This document shows positions 1-11,308 of a DNA stretch of 33,992 nt, piece after piece. Both the position numbers and the translations under genes were made by a program. Source of the DNA: Actinophytocola sp. (GTDB lineage Bacteria > Actinomycetota > Actinomycetes > Mycobacteriales > Pseudonocardiaceae); contig WHUB01000046.1 in assembly GCA_009377395.1 (NCBI GenBank), positions 1 to 33,992 of the forward strand. The letters run 5' to 3'. A model generated the notes under the pieces. The model worked only from the letters and a program-made list of their open reading frames with translations. It searched no databases and had not been told where the DNA came from. Within the stretch, counting starts at the first letter, position 1. Each line of letters begins with the position of its first letter.

Positions 1-34
1 GTCATAGCGCCACAGTGGCGCTATGATGGCGCCA
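1..34 (+). promoter_or_regulatory. vapBC promoter with palindromic operator
   Basis: A perfect 12-bp inverted repeat (2-13 against 15-26, one central base) and an overlapping 10-bp palindrome atggcgccat (26-35) fill the space before the antitoxin. A consensus-like -10 box TATGAT lies at 22-27, inside the right arm, and ends 6 bp before the ATG at 34. This predicts a leaderless transcript starting at or next to the ATG. The -35 region would fall at the window edge. FitA/VapB proteins are ribbon-helix-helix repressors that bind such palindromes with their toxin, so autoregulation is the natural reading; it is inferred, not shown. Confidence 0.6.
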
Positions 35-273
35 TGGCAACTATCCAGGTGAAAGACGTTCCCGAAGACGTGGCGGAAACGCTCCGGCGGCGAGCCGCCG
101 ACGCGGGACAGTCACTCCAGGCCTACATGCGACAGCAGCTCATCGAATCCGCACGGCAGCGCACCAAGTCCGAGTACGTGCGGATCATCGAGGAGACCTT
201 GGCGCGAAAGGACACCCCCGGCGCGACCGCTGAGTCGATCGACGAGGCGTTGCGCGAGGCACGGGGTGAGTGA
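34..273 (+). CDS. VapB/FitA-type ribbon-helix-helix antitoxin
   Basis: A 79-residue protein. The N-terminus (residues 3-35, TIQVKDVPEDVAETLRRRAA onward) has the beta strand plus two helices of a ribbon-helix-helix DNA-binding fold as in FitA-like antitoxins. The C-terminal half is charged and would wrap around the toxin. It overlaps the downstream PIN-domain gene by 8 bp, the usual antitoxin-first arrangement. The start ATG is 6 bp after a -10 box and lacks a Shine-Dalgarno sequence, so translation is probably leaderless. Third-position GC looks somewhat lower than in the rib genes next door, in keeping with a mobile accessory pair. The role as neutraliser and co-repressor of the toxin is family knowledge. 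Confidence 0.8.
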   Translation: MATIQVKDVPEDVAETLRRRAADAGQSLQAYMRQQLIESARQRTKSEYVRIIEETLARKDTPGATAESIDEALREARGE

Positions 274-664
274 CTACGTCATCGACGCGTCCGCATTGAT
301 CATGGCGCTCAGCCAGAAGAACGCTATCGGTAGCGCGATCCGCGCGATCCTCGACGGCAACCGCACGCATGCCCCCGCACTCATCGACGCCGAGGCAGGG
401 CAGGCACTCCGCAAGCTGGAACGCCACGGCAAGATCGACGATGAAGAGGCGAGAACCGGACTCGCCGCCCTCCGCCGTCTCGTCGACGACCGCTACGAGC
501 ACGGCCCGTTCCTTGCCGAAGCGTGGCGGCTCCGCCACACCATCACATTCTACGACGGCTTGTACGTGTCGCTCGCGGCATCGCTCGGTGTTCCACTGCT
601 GACCAGCGACGAGAAACTCAGCAAGGCGCCGGGACTCAGCTGCGCGATCCAGCTGATCCGCTGA
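266..664 (+). CDS. VapC/FitB-type PIN-domain ribonuclease toxin
   Basis: A 132-residue PIN-domain protein. The conserved acidic residues of the Mg-dependent active site are visible: D7 (VIDASAL), E43 (IDAEAG), D97 (FYDGLYV) and D115 (TSDEKL). The length matches the family. The GTG start at 266 overlaps the antitoxin stop by 8 bp, so the two are translationally coupled. Family members cleave tRNA or rRNA when released from the antitoxin; the target here cannot be read from sequence. The gene ends only 4 bp from the convergent PH-domain gene, and I see no terminator hairpin between them. All four acidic positions are intact, so the toxin looks functional. Confidence 0.85.
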   Translation: MSDYVIDASALIMALSQKNAIGSAIRAILDGNRTHAPALIDAEAGQALRKLERHGKIDDEEARTGLAALRRLVDDRYEHGPFLAEAWRLRHTITFYDGLYVSLAASLGVPLLTSDEKLSKAPGLSCAIQLIR

Positions 665-668
665 CCGC

Positions 669-1127
669 CTACTCCTGCCAGGCGCGCTTGTGCCGGGCGC
701 GTAGCGCGCGAACCGCCTCGACCGCGCGCCAGCCGTCGACGGCTTGCACCGCCATCACGGTGTAGTACTCGTCGTCGGGCAGCTCTAGCCGGGCGAACGC
801 CGCGCCGTCCGGGAAGCTGATCGCCAGCACCTCGCGCCAGCCGAACCGCTTCGACGTCAGCACGTTGCGGACCTCGACCCCATCGGCGTCGGCGCGCACT
901 CTCGGCACCGCCCACAGCATTGTCCCGCCGGCGAGCAGCACCCCGAGCACGATCATCGCCACCTGGTCCGAGGGACGGAACACCGCGCCGGTGTGCGACT
1001 GGCGCAGCAGCAGTCCGACGATGGTGAACGCGATGACGATCAGCACCGCGAGCACGCTGGCGGCGATGACCGAGTAGAACGGCCGGAACTGCACCGGCTC
1101 GGTCGTCTGCTCGCCTGTCGCAGCCAT
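669..1127 (-). CDS. PH-domain membrane protein at the end of the rib operon
   Basis: A 152-residue protein with two hydrophobic helices near the N-terminus (about residues 14-36 and 48-66) followed by a beta-rich domain. The beta-rich part (VRADADGVEVRNVLTSKRFG and on) resembles the small bacterial PH domain (bPH_6 type) of actinobacteria. The ATG at 1127 lies 2 bp after the ribH stop, so it is the last gene of the riboflavin operon. A homologous membrane protein follows ribH in Mycobacterium (Rv1417 position). The function is unknown; linkage to ribH suggests, but does not prove, a role related to flavin or membrane. An upstream in-frame extension would run through ribH and was not used. Confidence 0.75.
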   Translation of the reverse strand: MAATGEQTTEPVQFRPFYSVIAASVLAVLIVIAFTIVGLLLRQSHTGAVFRPSDQVAMIVLGVLLAGGTMLWAVPRVRADADGVEVRNVLTSKRFGWREVLAISFPDGAAFARLELPDDEYYTVMAVQAVDGWRAVEAVRALRARHKRAWQE

Positions 1128-1129
1128 CG

Positions 1130-3068
<1,939 letters not shown>

Positions 3069-3070
3069 GC

Positions 3071-3712
3071 TCACTCCCTCTCGCCCGCATTATCGCCATG
3101 GCCGTCGTCGGGATTCCGCCCGGCTCCCCCGGTCTGTGCCGCGATCAACCGTTCCACGTACTTGGCGAGGACGTCGACCTCGAGGTTGACCGGGTCGCCC
3201 GGGGTTTTGGTGCCCAGGTTGGTCGCCTCGAGCGTCGTCGGGATCAGCGCGACCGAGAACTCGTCCTCGGTGATCGCGGCGACGGTCAGCGACACACCGT
3301 CCACCGCGATCGAGCCCTTCTCGACCACGTAGCGCGCCAAGTCTCGCGGCAGCGCGAACCGGGTCATGCCGTAGGCATCGCGGGCGAGGTAGGTGCCGGT
3401 GCCGTCGACGTGGCCCTGCATGATGTGCCCGCCGAGCCTGCCGCCGACCGCGGCCGCGCGCTCCAGGTTCACCCGGTCACCGACCTGCACCTTGGCCAGG
3501 CTGGAGCGTTGCAGCGTCTCGTGCACCACGTCCACGGTGAACGTCGAGCCCGCGACGTCGACCACCGTCAGGCAGACGCCGTTGACCGCGATCGAGTCGC
3601 CGTGCCCGGCGTCGGTGGTCACCAGCGGTCCCGACAGGCTCAGCCGGGCGGCGTTCGGCACCTGTTCGATGCCGATGACCTCACCGATCTCCTCGACGAT
3701 TCCGGTGAACAC
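3071..3712 (-). CDS. ribE: Riboflavin synthase, alpha chain
   Basis: A 213-residue enzyme that dismutates two lumazine molecules into riboflavin and the ribitylaminopyrimidine. It shows the internal duplication typical of the family. The N-terminal barrel starts [10 protein letters not shown] with [15 protein letters not shown], and the second barrel carries [14 protein letters not shown]. The GTG start at 3712 has an ideal AGGAGGT site (3717-3723) four bases upstream, itself overlapping the ribD stop TAG. Its stop lies 2 bp before the chosen ribBA ATG. The symbol is ribE here and ribC in some species. No FMN riboswitch is visible before it or elsewhere in the operon. Confidence 0.95.
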   Translation of the reverse strand: MFTGIVEEIGEVIGIEQVPNAARLSLSGPLVTTDAGHGDSIAVNGVCLTVVDVAGSTFTVDVVHETLQRSSLAKVQVGDRVNLERAAAVGGRLGGHIMQGHVDGTGTYLARDAYGMTRFALPRDLARYVVEKGSIAVDGVSLTVAAITEDEFSVALIPTTLEATNLGTKTPGDPVNLEVDVLAKYVERLIAAQTGGAGRNPDDGHGDNAGERE

Positions 3713-3721
3713 GCCTACCTC

Positions 3722-4740
<1,019 letters not shown>

Positions 4741-4741
<1 letters not shown>

Positions 4742-5436
4742 CAGCCGTGTCCGCATCCGGCGGCCGACGCGGCCTGCTCGCGCAGCGCGGCGACCGCCTT
4801 GCCGGGGTCGGCCGCGCCGTAGACGGCGGTGCCCGCGACGAAGCAGTCGACGCCCGCCTCGGCGGCCTGCTCGATGGTGTCGTTGTTGATGCCGCCGTCG
4901 ATCTCGACCAGCAGCGTCAGGTGGCCGGTGTCGACCAGCCTGCGCGCGGTGCGCACCTTGTCGAGCACCTCGGGGATGAACTCCTGGCCGCCGAAGCCGG
5001 GCTCGACCGACATCACCAGCAGCGTGTCGTAGTGCTTGAGCACCTCGACGTAGTCGTCGAGCTGGGTCTTCGGCTTGATCGACAGTCCGGCGCGCGAGCC
5101 CGCCGCGCGAAGGTTCCTGGCCAGCATGATCGGGTCGCGGGCTGCCTCGGCGTGCACCGTGACGTTGTACGCGCCCGACTCGGCGTAGCCCGGCGCCCAC
5201 CGGTCGGGGTCCTCGATCATCAGGTGGCAGTCGAGCGGCACGTCGGACGTCGTCAGCAGCGAGCGCACCACCGGCAGGCCGATGGTGAGGTTCGGGACGA
5301 AGTGGCCGTCCATCACGTCGACGTGCACCCAGTCGGCCCGGTTGTCGCCCTCGCCCGCGATCGCGGTGACCTCCTCGCCGAGACGGGCGAAGTCGGCGGA
5401 CAGGATGCTGGGCGCGATCATCGGGCGGTTCGTCAC
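4741..5436 (-). CDS. rpe: Ribulose-phosphate 3-epimerase
   Basis: A 231-residue TIM-barrel enzyme that interconverts ribulose 5-phosphate and xylulose 5-phosphate in the pentose phosphate pathway. The metal and catalytic residues are in place: H38 and D40 (WVHVDVMDGHFVPN), H71 (DCHLMIEDP) and D180 (EIDGGIN). It heads the riboflavin operon. Ribulose 5-phosphate is also the RibB substrate, so the linkage makes metabolic sense. The GTG start at 5436 is 7 bp from a TAGACT box and has no Shine-Dalgarno, implying a leaderless message. An ATG at 5421 is an alternative start but would lose five residues. Confidence 0.95.
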
Positions 5437-5449
5437 GGTACGTAGTCTA
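5437..5449 (-). promoter_or_regulatory. Predicted leaderless promoter of rpe-rib operon
   Basis: On the minus strand TAGACT (5444-5449) is followed by 7 bases and then the GTG of rpe. Transcription would begin at or within a base of the start codon. No convincing -35 hexamer is seen at 17-18 bp. The same TAGACT hexamer precedes fmt and the lipoprotein gene. Confidence 0.5.
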
Positions 5450-5478
5450 CGGTTCGACCACCGGGTGATCGGTAGGGG

Positions 5479-6900
5479 TCAGCGCGTCTTGCGGAGCAGC
5501 GCGCAGAACATGGCGTCGGTGCCGTGACGGTGCGGCCAGAGCTGGACGAACGGCCCGTCGCCGAGGTCGGGCACTCCGGGGAACTGCTCGCGGGCGTCGA
5601 GAATCTCGGCGCCGGTGCGCCGGGCGACCTCGCGCACCACGCCGTCGGTCTCGGCCAGATGCGGCGAGCAGACGACATAGGCCACCACGCCGCCGACCCG
5701 CGCGAGCCCGAGCGCCGAGGTCAGCAGGTCGGCCTGCAGCTTGGTCAGCCCGGACACGTCGGACGGCTGACGCCGCCAGCGCGCCTCCGGGCGTCTGCGC
5801 AGCGCGCCGAGTCCGGTGCAGGGCGCGTCGACCAGCACCCGGTCGTAGCCCGGATCCAGGCCCGGGTCGCGCCCATCGGCCACGTGCACCGTCACCGGCA
5901 GGTCTGTGACAGCGTGCTCGACCAGCTTGGCGCGGTGCTCGGCCTGCTCCACCGCGTCGACCGTGGCGCCCTGGATCGAGGCGAGCGCGCCGAGCAGCGC
6001 CGCCTTGCCGCCGGGCCCCGCGCACAGGTCGAGCCAGCGGGCGTCGGAGCCCTCGACGGCGGCGTTGATGAGGGCGAGCGCGCAGAGCTGGCTGCCCTCG
6101 TCCTGCACTGCGGCGAGCCCGTCGCGCACCGGCTCGGACTCGGCGAGGTCGCCGGAGCCGGACGGCAGTCGCACCCCGTACGGCGAGTACGGCGCCACCT
6201 CGCCGCCGGTGATCGCCGCGAGTTCGTCGGCGCTGATCGCCCCGGGCCGGGCGGCCAGGTGGACGTCGGGGCGCGTGTCGTCGGCCGTCAGCGCGGCGGC
6301 CAGCTCCTCCCCCGACGTGCCGAGCGCCTCGGCGAAGGCCCGCGCGATCCAGCGGGGATGCGCGGTGCGCAGCGCGATGTTGCCGATCCGGTCCTGCTCG
6401 GCCGGCGGCGCCAGCTCGTCGAGCCACTGCTGTTCGTCCTTCTCCGAGATCCGGCGCATCATCGCGTTGACGAACCCGGTGACGAACGAGCCCGCCGATG
6501 CCCGCGCAAGGTCGACCGTCGAGGCCACGGCGGCGTGCTGGGCGGTCCGGGTGCGCAGCAGCTGGTACGCGCCGAGCCGCAGCACGTCGAGCACCGCGCC
6601 GTCCATGGTGGACAGACCCCGATCGGCGCAGGCGCCGATGATCTCGTCGAGCAGCCCCCGCGCGCGGCAGGTGCCGTAGGCCAGTTCGGTGGCGAACGCC
6701 GCGTCGCGACCGGTGATGCGGCGGTCCCGCAGCAGCTGCGGCAGCGTCAGGTTGGCGTAGGCGTCGCGGGTGCTGACCGCGCGCAGCACGTCGAACGCGG
6801 CCTGCCGTGCCGGGTCGACCTTCGGCGGCGTGCGCGGTCCCTCCTTGCGACGGGCGGGGCGGTTCCGGTCGGGCCGGGACGGTCTGCGCCGGTCGTTCAT
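5479..6900 (-). CDS. rsmB: 16S rRNA (cytosine-967-C5) methyltransferase, RsmB/Fmu family
   Basis: A 473-residue RNA m5C methyltransferase. The basic N-terminus (1-28) is followed by a NusB-like RNA-binding domain (about 30-165). The C-terminal Rossmann domain has the SAM loop [10 protein letters not shown] (291-300). Both catalytic cysteines of the family are present: C361 in VDAPCTGLG and C411 in [11 protein letters not shown]. It is translationally coupled to fmt through an ATGA overlap. The pairing of fmt with rsmB next to priA is conserved in actinobacteria (Rv1407/Rv1406). The exact target cytosine is inferred from the family. Confidence 0.93.
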   Translation of the reverse strand: MNDRRRPSRPDRNRPARRKEGPRTPPKVDPARQAAFDVLRAVSTRDAYANLTLPQLLRDRRITGRDAAFATELAYGTCRARGLLDEIIGACADRGLSTMDGAVLDVLRLGAYQLLRTRTAQHAAVASTVDLARASAGSFVTGFVNAMMRRISEKDEQQWLDELAPPAEQDRIGNIALRTAHPRWIARAFAEALGTSGEELAAALTADDTRPDVHLAARPGAISADELAAITGGEVAPYSPYGVRLPSGSGDLAESEPVRDGLAAVQDEGSQLCALALINAAVEGSDARWLDLCAGPGGKAALLGALASIQGATVDAVEQAEHRAKLVEHAVTDLPVTVHVADGRDPGLDPGYDRVLVDAPCTGLGALRRRPEARWRRQPSDVSGLTKLQADLLTSALGLARVGGVVAYVVCSPHLAETDGVVREVARRTGAEILDAREQFPGVPDLGDGPFVQLWPHRHGTDAMFCALLRKTR

Positions 6901-7826
6901 GAGATCCGCTCCCGGTCGTCGATGCGCATGCCACGCGCCCAGTCCTCGGCCGCCACCCGCTTCTTGCCCTGCGCCTGCACCTCGGTCAGCTCAACCGGGT
7001 CGGTGGCGGTGCCGACCAGCACCCGGTGGCGCTCGGCACGCAGCTCCCCCGGCGCGAGCCGATCGGTGTCCGCCGCGATCCGCACCAGCCCGAGCTTGAG
7101 CCGCTCGCCCCGGAACTCGGCCCACGCCCCGGGCTCGGGCGTCACCGAGCGCACGTGTCGATCCACCGCCACGGCTGGGGTGCCGAACGCGACCTTAGCC
7201 TGCGCCACGGTCACCTTCGGCGCATAGCTGGTGCCGTCGGGCTGTTGCGGCACCGCGCACAGCGTGCCGTCCTCGACACCGTCCAGTGTGGACCGCAGCA
7301 GCACCGCCCCCGCCTCGGCGAGCCTGCCCAGCAGCGAGCCTGCGGTGTCGTCCGCGCGCACCGGCTCGGTGACGACGCCGTACACCGGCCCGGCGTCCAG
7401 CTCGGGCACGATCTGGAACGTCGACGCCCCGGTGATCTCGTCGCCCGCCTTGATCGCGGCCTGCACCGGGGCGGCGCCGCGCCAGGCGGGCAGCAGCGAG
7501 AAGTGCAGGTTGATCCAGCCGTGCGCCGGGATGTCCAGCGCGGCCCGCGGCAGCAACGCGCCATAGGCCACCGTCGGGCAGGCATCGGGCGCCAGCTCAC
7601 GCAGCCGCGCCAGGAACTCGGGATCGCCCGCCTTGGCCGGTGTCAGCACCTCGATGCCGCGCTCGTCGGCGATCTCGCCCACCGGCGAGCGGACCAGCTT
7701 GCGTCCCCGGCCCGCCCGCGCGTCCGGGCGGGTCACGACGGCGACGACCTCGTGCCGCTCCGAGTCGAGCAGGGTGAGCAAGGATGGGACAGCGACCTCA
7801 GGTGTCCCCGCGAAGACCACACGCAT
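6897..7826 (-). CDS. fmt: Methionyl-tRNA formyltransferase
   Basis: A 309-residue enzyme that formylates initiator Met-tRNA using 10-formyl-tetrahydrofolate. The N-terminus [10 protein letters not shown] and the signature [13 protein letters not shown] are clear. The catalytic trio N106, H108 and D144 is present ([18 protein letters not shown]). The C-terminal OB-like domain (about 205-309) binds tRNA. The ATG at 7826 is chosen because homology starts there; the longer reading frame runs into the upstream repeat element. A TAGACT box ends 10 bp before the ATG, so the leader would be only a few bases. Its stop overlaps the rsmB start by 4 bp. Confidence 0.95.
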   Translation of the reverse strand: MRVVFAGTPEVAVPSLLTLLDSERHEVVAVVTRPDARAGRGRKLVRSPVGEIADERGIEVLTPAKAGDPEFLARLRELAPDACPTVAYGALLPRAALDIPAHGWINLHFSLLPAWRGAAPVQAAIKAGDEITGASTFQIVPELDAGPVYGVVTEPVRADDTAGSLLGRLAEAGAVLLRSTLDGVEDGTLCAVPQQPDGTSYAPKVTVAQAKVAFGTPAVAVDRHVRSVTPEPGAWAEFRGERLKLGLVRIAADTDRLAPGELRAERHRVLVGTATDPVELTEVQAQGKKRVAAEDWARGMRIDDRERIS

Positions 7827-7842
7827 AGTGGTGCCGAGTCTA
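7827..7842 (-). promoter_or_regulatory. Predicted promoter of fmt-rsmB
   Basis: TAGACT on the minus strand at 7837-7842 ends 10 bases before the fmt ATG. Transcription starting 6-7 bases downstream leaves a 3-4-base leader without a Shine-Dalgarno. It lies just downstream of repeat copy B. No clear -35 box is seen. Confidence 0.4.
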
Positions 7843-7879
7843 CGGGCGGCAACCGGAGTCGCCGCGCGCGGTCGATTGG

Positions 7880-7968
7880 AGCTCTGGGACCTTCGCCCGC
7901 CATCTCCTTGTGGCGGGGCATGCTCGACCACCGCCAAGACCGGTGGTGATTCGGCGTAGCTCCCAACC
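7880..7968 (-). repeat. Interspersed intergenic repeat, copy B (between priA and fmt)
   Basis: This ~89-bp second copy has the same ends as copy A: ggcgtagctcccaacc at 7953-7968 and ctctgggaccttcgcc at 7882-7897. The inner ends are inverted relative to each other (11 of 13). It begins 3 bp after the priA stop codon. The interior differs from copy A and holds its own small inverted repeat (accaccg near 7927-7933 with cggtggt near 7941-7947). No flanking direct repeat is evident here. Confidence 0.55.
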
Positions 7969-7971
7969 GCG

Positions 7972-10023
7972 TCAGATCGGGCTGAGCGGGTCGAGCCGCA
8001 CCCGGACCTGCTCCGGCTCCTTGCGCGCGCCCCGGCTGGCCTGCAACGCGGCCAGTGACGCGGCGAGGGCCCTGCCGTCGGCGTTCGGCACCCGCAGCAG
8101 CACCCGCTCCCGTTCGGGCCGGCCCGGCTCCGGCCGCGTCTCGAGCACCGGCACGGGGCCGAGCACCTCGGCCGAGTCCGGCAGCGTCAGCTCGTCCATC
8201 GCGGCGGCGAGTGGCTTCGGCTCGCCCTCGAGGCCGGCCATCCGCACCGCGGGCGGGAAGCCGAGCTCGCGCCGCTCGGCCAGCTCCCGCTCGGCGTGCC
8301 AGGCCGGATCCCACCGAATCAGCGCCTGCACCGGAGTCAGCGCCGCGTCGGCGCCGACGACGACCCGCCCGCCCTGCTCGCCGGGGCGCACCAGCGCCGC
8401 CGCCGTCATCCAGCGGCGCAGCGTCTCCTCCCCGGCGCGCAGGTCCTGCCTGCCGAGCAGCGCCCAGCCATCGAGCAGCAGCGCCGCGCCGTAGCCGCCG
8501 TCGGCGACCGGCTCGGCGCCTGGCGTGGCGATGACGAGTGCGGCCGAGCTGTCGACGTCGGCCAGCACCTCCTTGCCGCCCGACGTCCGCACCGGAACGC
8601 CGGGAAACGCCCTGCCGAGCTCCTCGGCGGTGCGGCGGGCGCCGATCACCTGCGCCCGCAGTCGCACCGAGCCGCAGGCCGGGCAGCGGAACCGGGACTC
8701 GGGCACGCCGCACCAGCAGCAGACCGGGGACCGGGCGGTGTCCTGCTGATCCTGTTGTCCGGCCGAGACGGCGAGCGGCCCGGCGCAGCGGCGGCACCGG
8801 GCTGGGGTGCGGCACGACCCGCAGGCCAGCGACGGCACGTAGCCCCGCCGGGGCACCTGCACCAGCACCGCGGCGTCGGCCTTGAGCGCTGACCTGGCAG
8901 CCTCGAACGCGACGGCGGGCAGCCGGGCAGCGCGCGCGGCCTCGTCGCGCGCCAGGTCGAAGTCCTCACCGAAGCCGGTCACCCTCGGCGCGCGCGCCCG
9001 CAGGCTCGCGCGGTCCGGTGTCACCGGATGCGCCCAGCGGCTCTCGACCAGCAGCTGTGCCTCGGCCGTGCGGGCGAACCCGGCCACCAGCAGCGACGCG
9101 CCGGACAGGTGCGCGCGCTGCACCAGCACGTCGCGCACGTGCGGGTAGGGCGCTCGCTGCTCGGCGTGCAGGTCGTCGCCGTCGTCCCACACCACCAGCA
9201 GGCCGAGGTCGGTCATCGGCGCGAACATGGCGGCGCGGGTGCCGACGACGACCCTGGCCGCGCCCCGGCGGGCTCGCAGCCAGCGCCGGTAGCGCTCGGC
9301 CGGGCCGAGGTCGGCCGACAGCGCGACGACCTGCTGCTCGCCGAGCCGCTCGGCGCAGGCGGCGTGCAGCCGGGCAACGTCGCGGTAGTCCGGCACCACG
9401 ATGACCGTGCCCTTGCCGCTCGCGGCGACGGCGGTGGCCGCCTCGGCGAGCCGGGCCGGCCAGTCCTCGCCGGGCAGCGCCTGCCACACCGCCCGCGCCC
9501 GCGACCCCGCCGTCAGCGCGGTGAGCAGCGCGTCGCCGTGCTGGTAGCCGTCCCAACCGTGGGACACGGCGTCCTGAACGTGGGACACGGCGGCAGGAAC
9601 GCAGGACACGGCGTCCTGAGTGTGGGACACGACCTCGGACTCGACCCGGGCGTGGCGCGGTGGGATGGCCAGCCGAAGCACGTCGACCATGGTTCCGGCG
9701 TATTTGTCGGCGACCGCGCGGGCGAGCGTGGCGATCTCGGGTGAGAGCACCGGCTCCGGCGAGACGACGCGTTCCAGGTACGCCAGCCGGCCGGTGTGGT
9801 CGGTGGTCTCCGCCCGCTCCATGAGATAGCCGTCGACGAGCTGGCCCGCGAACCGCACTCGCACCCGGCAGCCGGCGACGGCGTCGTCGTGCTGGCTGTC
9901 GGCGACCTGGTAGTCGAAGGTGCGGTCGAGGTGCGGCAGGCCGACGTCGACGTACACACGCGCGATGGGCAGCTCAGGTGCTGGGCGCCGCTCCCCCTTG
10001 CGCTTGGTTCGCGCGGTGGCCAC
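7972..10023 (-). CDS. priA: PriA-like primosomal protein lacking helicase motifs
   Basis: A 683-residue homologue of the replication-restart protein PriA. The N-terminal 3'-DNA-end-binding domain (about 18-115, [20 protein letters not shown]) is intact. Cysteines of the zinc-binding region cluster at roughly 400-450 ([24 protein letters not shown]). No Walker A GKT is present where it should be, and the DEAH box is replaced by WDDGDD. This is the usual actinobacterial form, thought to act without ATP-driven unwinding. Residues about 131-155 are an in-frame 7-residue tandem repeat (see 9559-9633). The GTG start at 10023 is 6 bp from a TATCGT box and has no Shine-Dalgarno. Confidence 0.9.
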   Translation of the reverse strand: MATARTKRKGERRPAPELPIARVYVDVGLPHLDRTFDYQVADSQHDDAVAGCRVRVRFAGQLVDGYLMERAETTDHTGRLAYLERVVSPEPVLSPEIATLARAVADKYAGTMVDVLRLAIPPRHARVESEVVSHTQDAVSCVPAAVSHVQDAVSHGWDGYQHGDALLTALTAGSRARAVWQALPGEDWPARLAEAATAVAASGKGTVIVVPDYRDVARLHAACAERLGEQQVVALSADLGPAERYRRWLRARRGAARVVVGTRAAMFAPMTDLGLLVVWDDGDDLHAEQRAPYPHVRDVLVQRAHLSGASLLVAGFARTAEAQLLVESRWAHPVTPDRASLRARAPRVTGFGEDFDLARDEAARAARLPAVAFEAARSALKADAAVLVQVPRRGYVPSLACGSCRTPARCRRCAGPLAVSAGQQDQQDTARSPVCCWCGVPESRFRCPACGSVRLRAQVIGARRTAEELGRAFPGVPVRTSGGKEVLADVDSSAALVIATPGAEPVADGGYGAALLLDGWALLGRQDLRAGEETLRRWMTAAALVRPGEQGGRVVVGADAALTPVQALIRWDPAWHAERELAERRELGFPPAVRMAGLEGEPKPLAAAMDELTLPDSAEVLGPVPVLETRPEPGRPERERVLLRVPNADGRALAASLAALQASRGARKEPEQVRVRLDPLSPI
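9559..9633. repeat. 21-bp in-frame tandem repeat inside priA
   Basis: Three 21-bp units (9559-9579, 9580-9600, 9601-9621) and a 12-bp partial fourth (9622-9633) share the core gggacacggcgtcctgaa with few differences. Units are three codons times seven, so the priA frame is kept. They encode a run of AVSH-VQD type heptads at residues 131-155, in a linker before the degenerate helicase region. The core contains ggac and gtcc as a short inverted repeat. The adjacent tcccaacc (9551-9558) extends the palindromic look. Confidence 0.75.
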
Positions 10024-10035
10024 CGGCCGACGATA
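10024..10035 (-). promoter_or_regulatory. Predicted leaderless promoter of priA
   Basis: TATCGT on the minus strand (10030-10035) is followed by 6 bases and the priA GTG. The box lies in the 16-bp gap after metK, so any upstream element would be within the metK coding sequence. Read-through from metK is equally possible. Confidence 0.4.
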
Positions 10036-10039
10036 GCAG

Positions 10040-11248
10040 TCAGCCGCCGACGGCCTGCTTCAGCGCGTCGGCGCGGTCGGTGCGCTCCCACGGCAGATCG
10101 ACGTCGGTGCGGCCGAAGTGGCCGTAGGCAGCCGTCTGAGCGTAGATCGGGCGCAGCAGGTCGAGGTCGCGGATGAGCGCGGCGGGCCGCAGGTCGAAGA
10201 CCTCGGTGATGGCCTGCTGGATCTTGGCCGGGTCCCCCGTCTCGGTGCCGAAGGTCTCCACGAACAGGCCGACCGGGGCCGCCTTGCCGATCGCGTACGC
10301 CACCTGCACCTCGATGCGGGTGGCGAGCCCGGCGGTCACCGCGTTCTTGGCGACCCAGCGCATCGCGTAGGCGGCCGAACGGTCCACCTTCGACGGGTCC
10401 TTGCCGGAGAACGCGCCACCCCCGTGGCGGGCCATGCCGCCATAGGTGTCGACGATGATCTTGCGGCCGGTCAGGCCCGCGTCCCCCATCGGGCCACCGA
10501 CGACGAACCGACCGGTCGGGTTGATCAGCGCCCGCATCCCGTTTGAATCGAGCGGCAGCTCGGCCAGCTCCGGCGCGATGACCTGCTCGCGCAGGTCGGT
10601 CGCGAGCGTGGTGTCGATGTCGATGTGCTCGGCGTGCTGGGTCGAGATGACCACGGTGTCGAGCCGGACCGGCGTCTCGCCCGCGTACTCGATGGTGACC
10701 TGGGTCTTGCCGTCCGGGCGCAGGTAGGGCAGCACGCCGTTCTTGCGGACCGCGGCGAGCCGGCGGGAGAGCCGGTGCGCCAGCGCGATCGGCAGCGGCA
10801 TCAGCTCGGGCGTGTCGGTGCAGGCGTAGCCGAACATCAGTCCCTGGTCGCCGGCCCCCTGCCGGTCCAGCTCGTCGAGCGTGTGCTCCAGTCGCGACTC
10901 GTACGCGGTGTCGACGCCCTGGGCGATGTCGGGCGACTGCGACCCGATCGCGACGTTCACCCCGCAGGACGCGCCGTCGAAGCCCTTGGCGGACGAGTCG
11001 TAGCCGATGCCGAGCACGGTGTCGCGCACCAGCGCCGGGATGTCGGCGTAGGCGTCGGTGGTGACCTCGCCCGCGATGTGTACCTGCCCGGTGGTGATCA
11101 TCGTCTCGACGGCTACCCGGCTGCGCGGGTCCTGTGCGAGCAACGCGTCCAGCACGGAGTCGCTGATGGCGTCACAGATCTTGTCCGGGTGTCCCTCGGT
11201 CACCGACTCCGAGGTGAACAGTCTGTTCTGCGATGCGGTCACGGTCAT
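10040..11248 (-). CDS. metK: S-adenosylmethionine synthetase
   Basis: A 402-residue enzyme making SAM from methionine and ATP. The N-terminus carries [18 protein letters not shown] with the ATP-binding histidine. The hexapeptide GAGDQG and the phosphate loop [16 protein letters not shown] are both intact. The length is typical. The ATG at 11248 has GAGG only 2 bases away, a close but usable spacing. It lies between coaBC and priA on the same strand, as in mycobacteria (Rv1391-Rv1392). The 60-bp gap before it is too short for a SAM riboswitch and none is seen. SAM from this gene would feed methyltransferases such as RsmB nearby. Confidence 0.96.
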   Translation of the reverse strand: MTVTASQNRLFTSESVTEGHPDKICDAISDSVLDALLAQDPRSRVAVETMITTGQVHIAGEVTTDAYADIPALVRDTVLGIGYDSSAKGFDGASCGVNVAIGSQSPDIAQGVDTAYESRLEHTLDELDRQGAGDQGLMFGYACTDTPELMPLPIALAHRLSRRLAAVRKNGVLPYLRPDGKTQVTIEYAGETPVRLDTVVISTQHAEHIDIDTTLATDLREQVIAPELAELPLDSNGMRALINPTGRFVVGGPMGDAGLTGRKIIVDTYGGMARHGGGAFSGKDPSKVDRSAAYAMRWVAKNAVTAGLATRIEVQVAYAIGKAAPVGLFVETFGTETGDPAKIQQAITEVFDLRPAALIRDLDLLRPIYAQTAAYGHFGRTDVDLPWERTDRADALKQAVGG

Positions 11249-11275
11249 GTCCTCGATTCTCTGCCACTGGAGACC

Positions 11276-11281
11276 AGATTA
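11276..11281 (-). promoter_or_regulatory. Predicted -10 box of metK
   Basis: TAATCT on the minus strand lies 27 bp before the metK ATG, giving a leader of about 20 bases. A -35 match is not obvious. It is the only promoter-like hexamer in the 60-bp coaBC-metK gap. Confidence 0.35.
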
Positions 11282-11308
11282 CGCGCTCGCGTGCCTGGTC
11301 AGCCGTCG

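Noticed and set aside
11249-11308. Possible SAM riboswitch before metK
   Set aside because: The 60-bp gap is too short and no conserved SAM-aptamer helices are visible.
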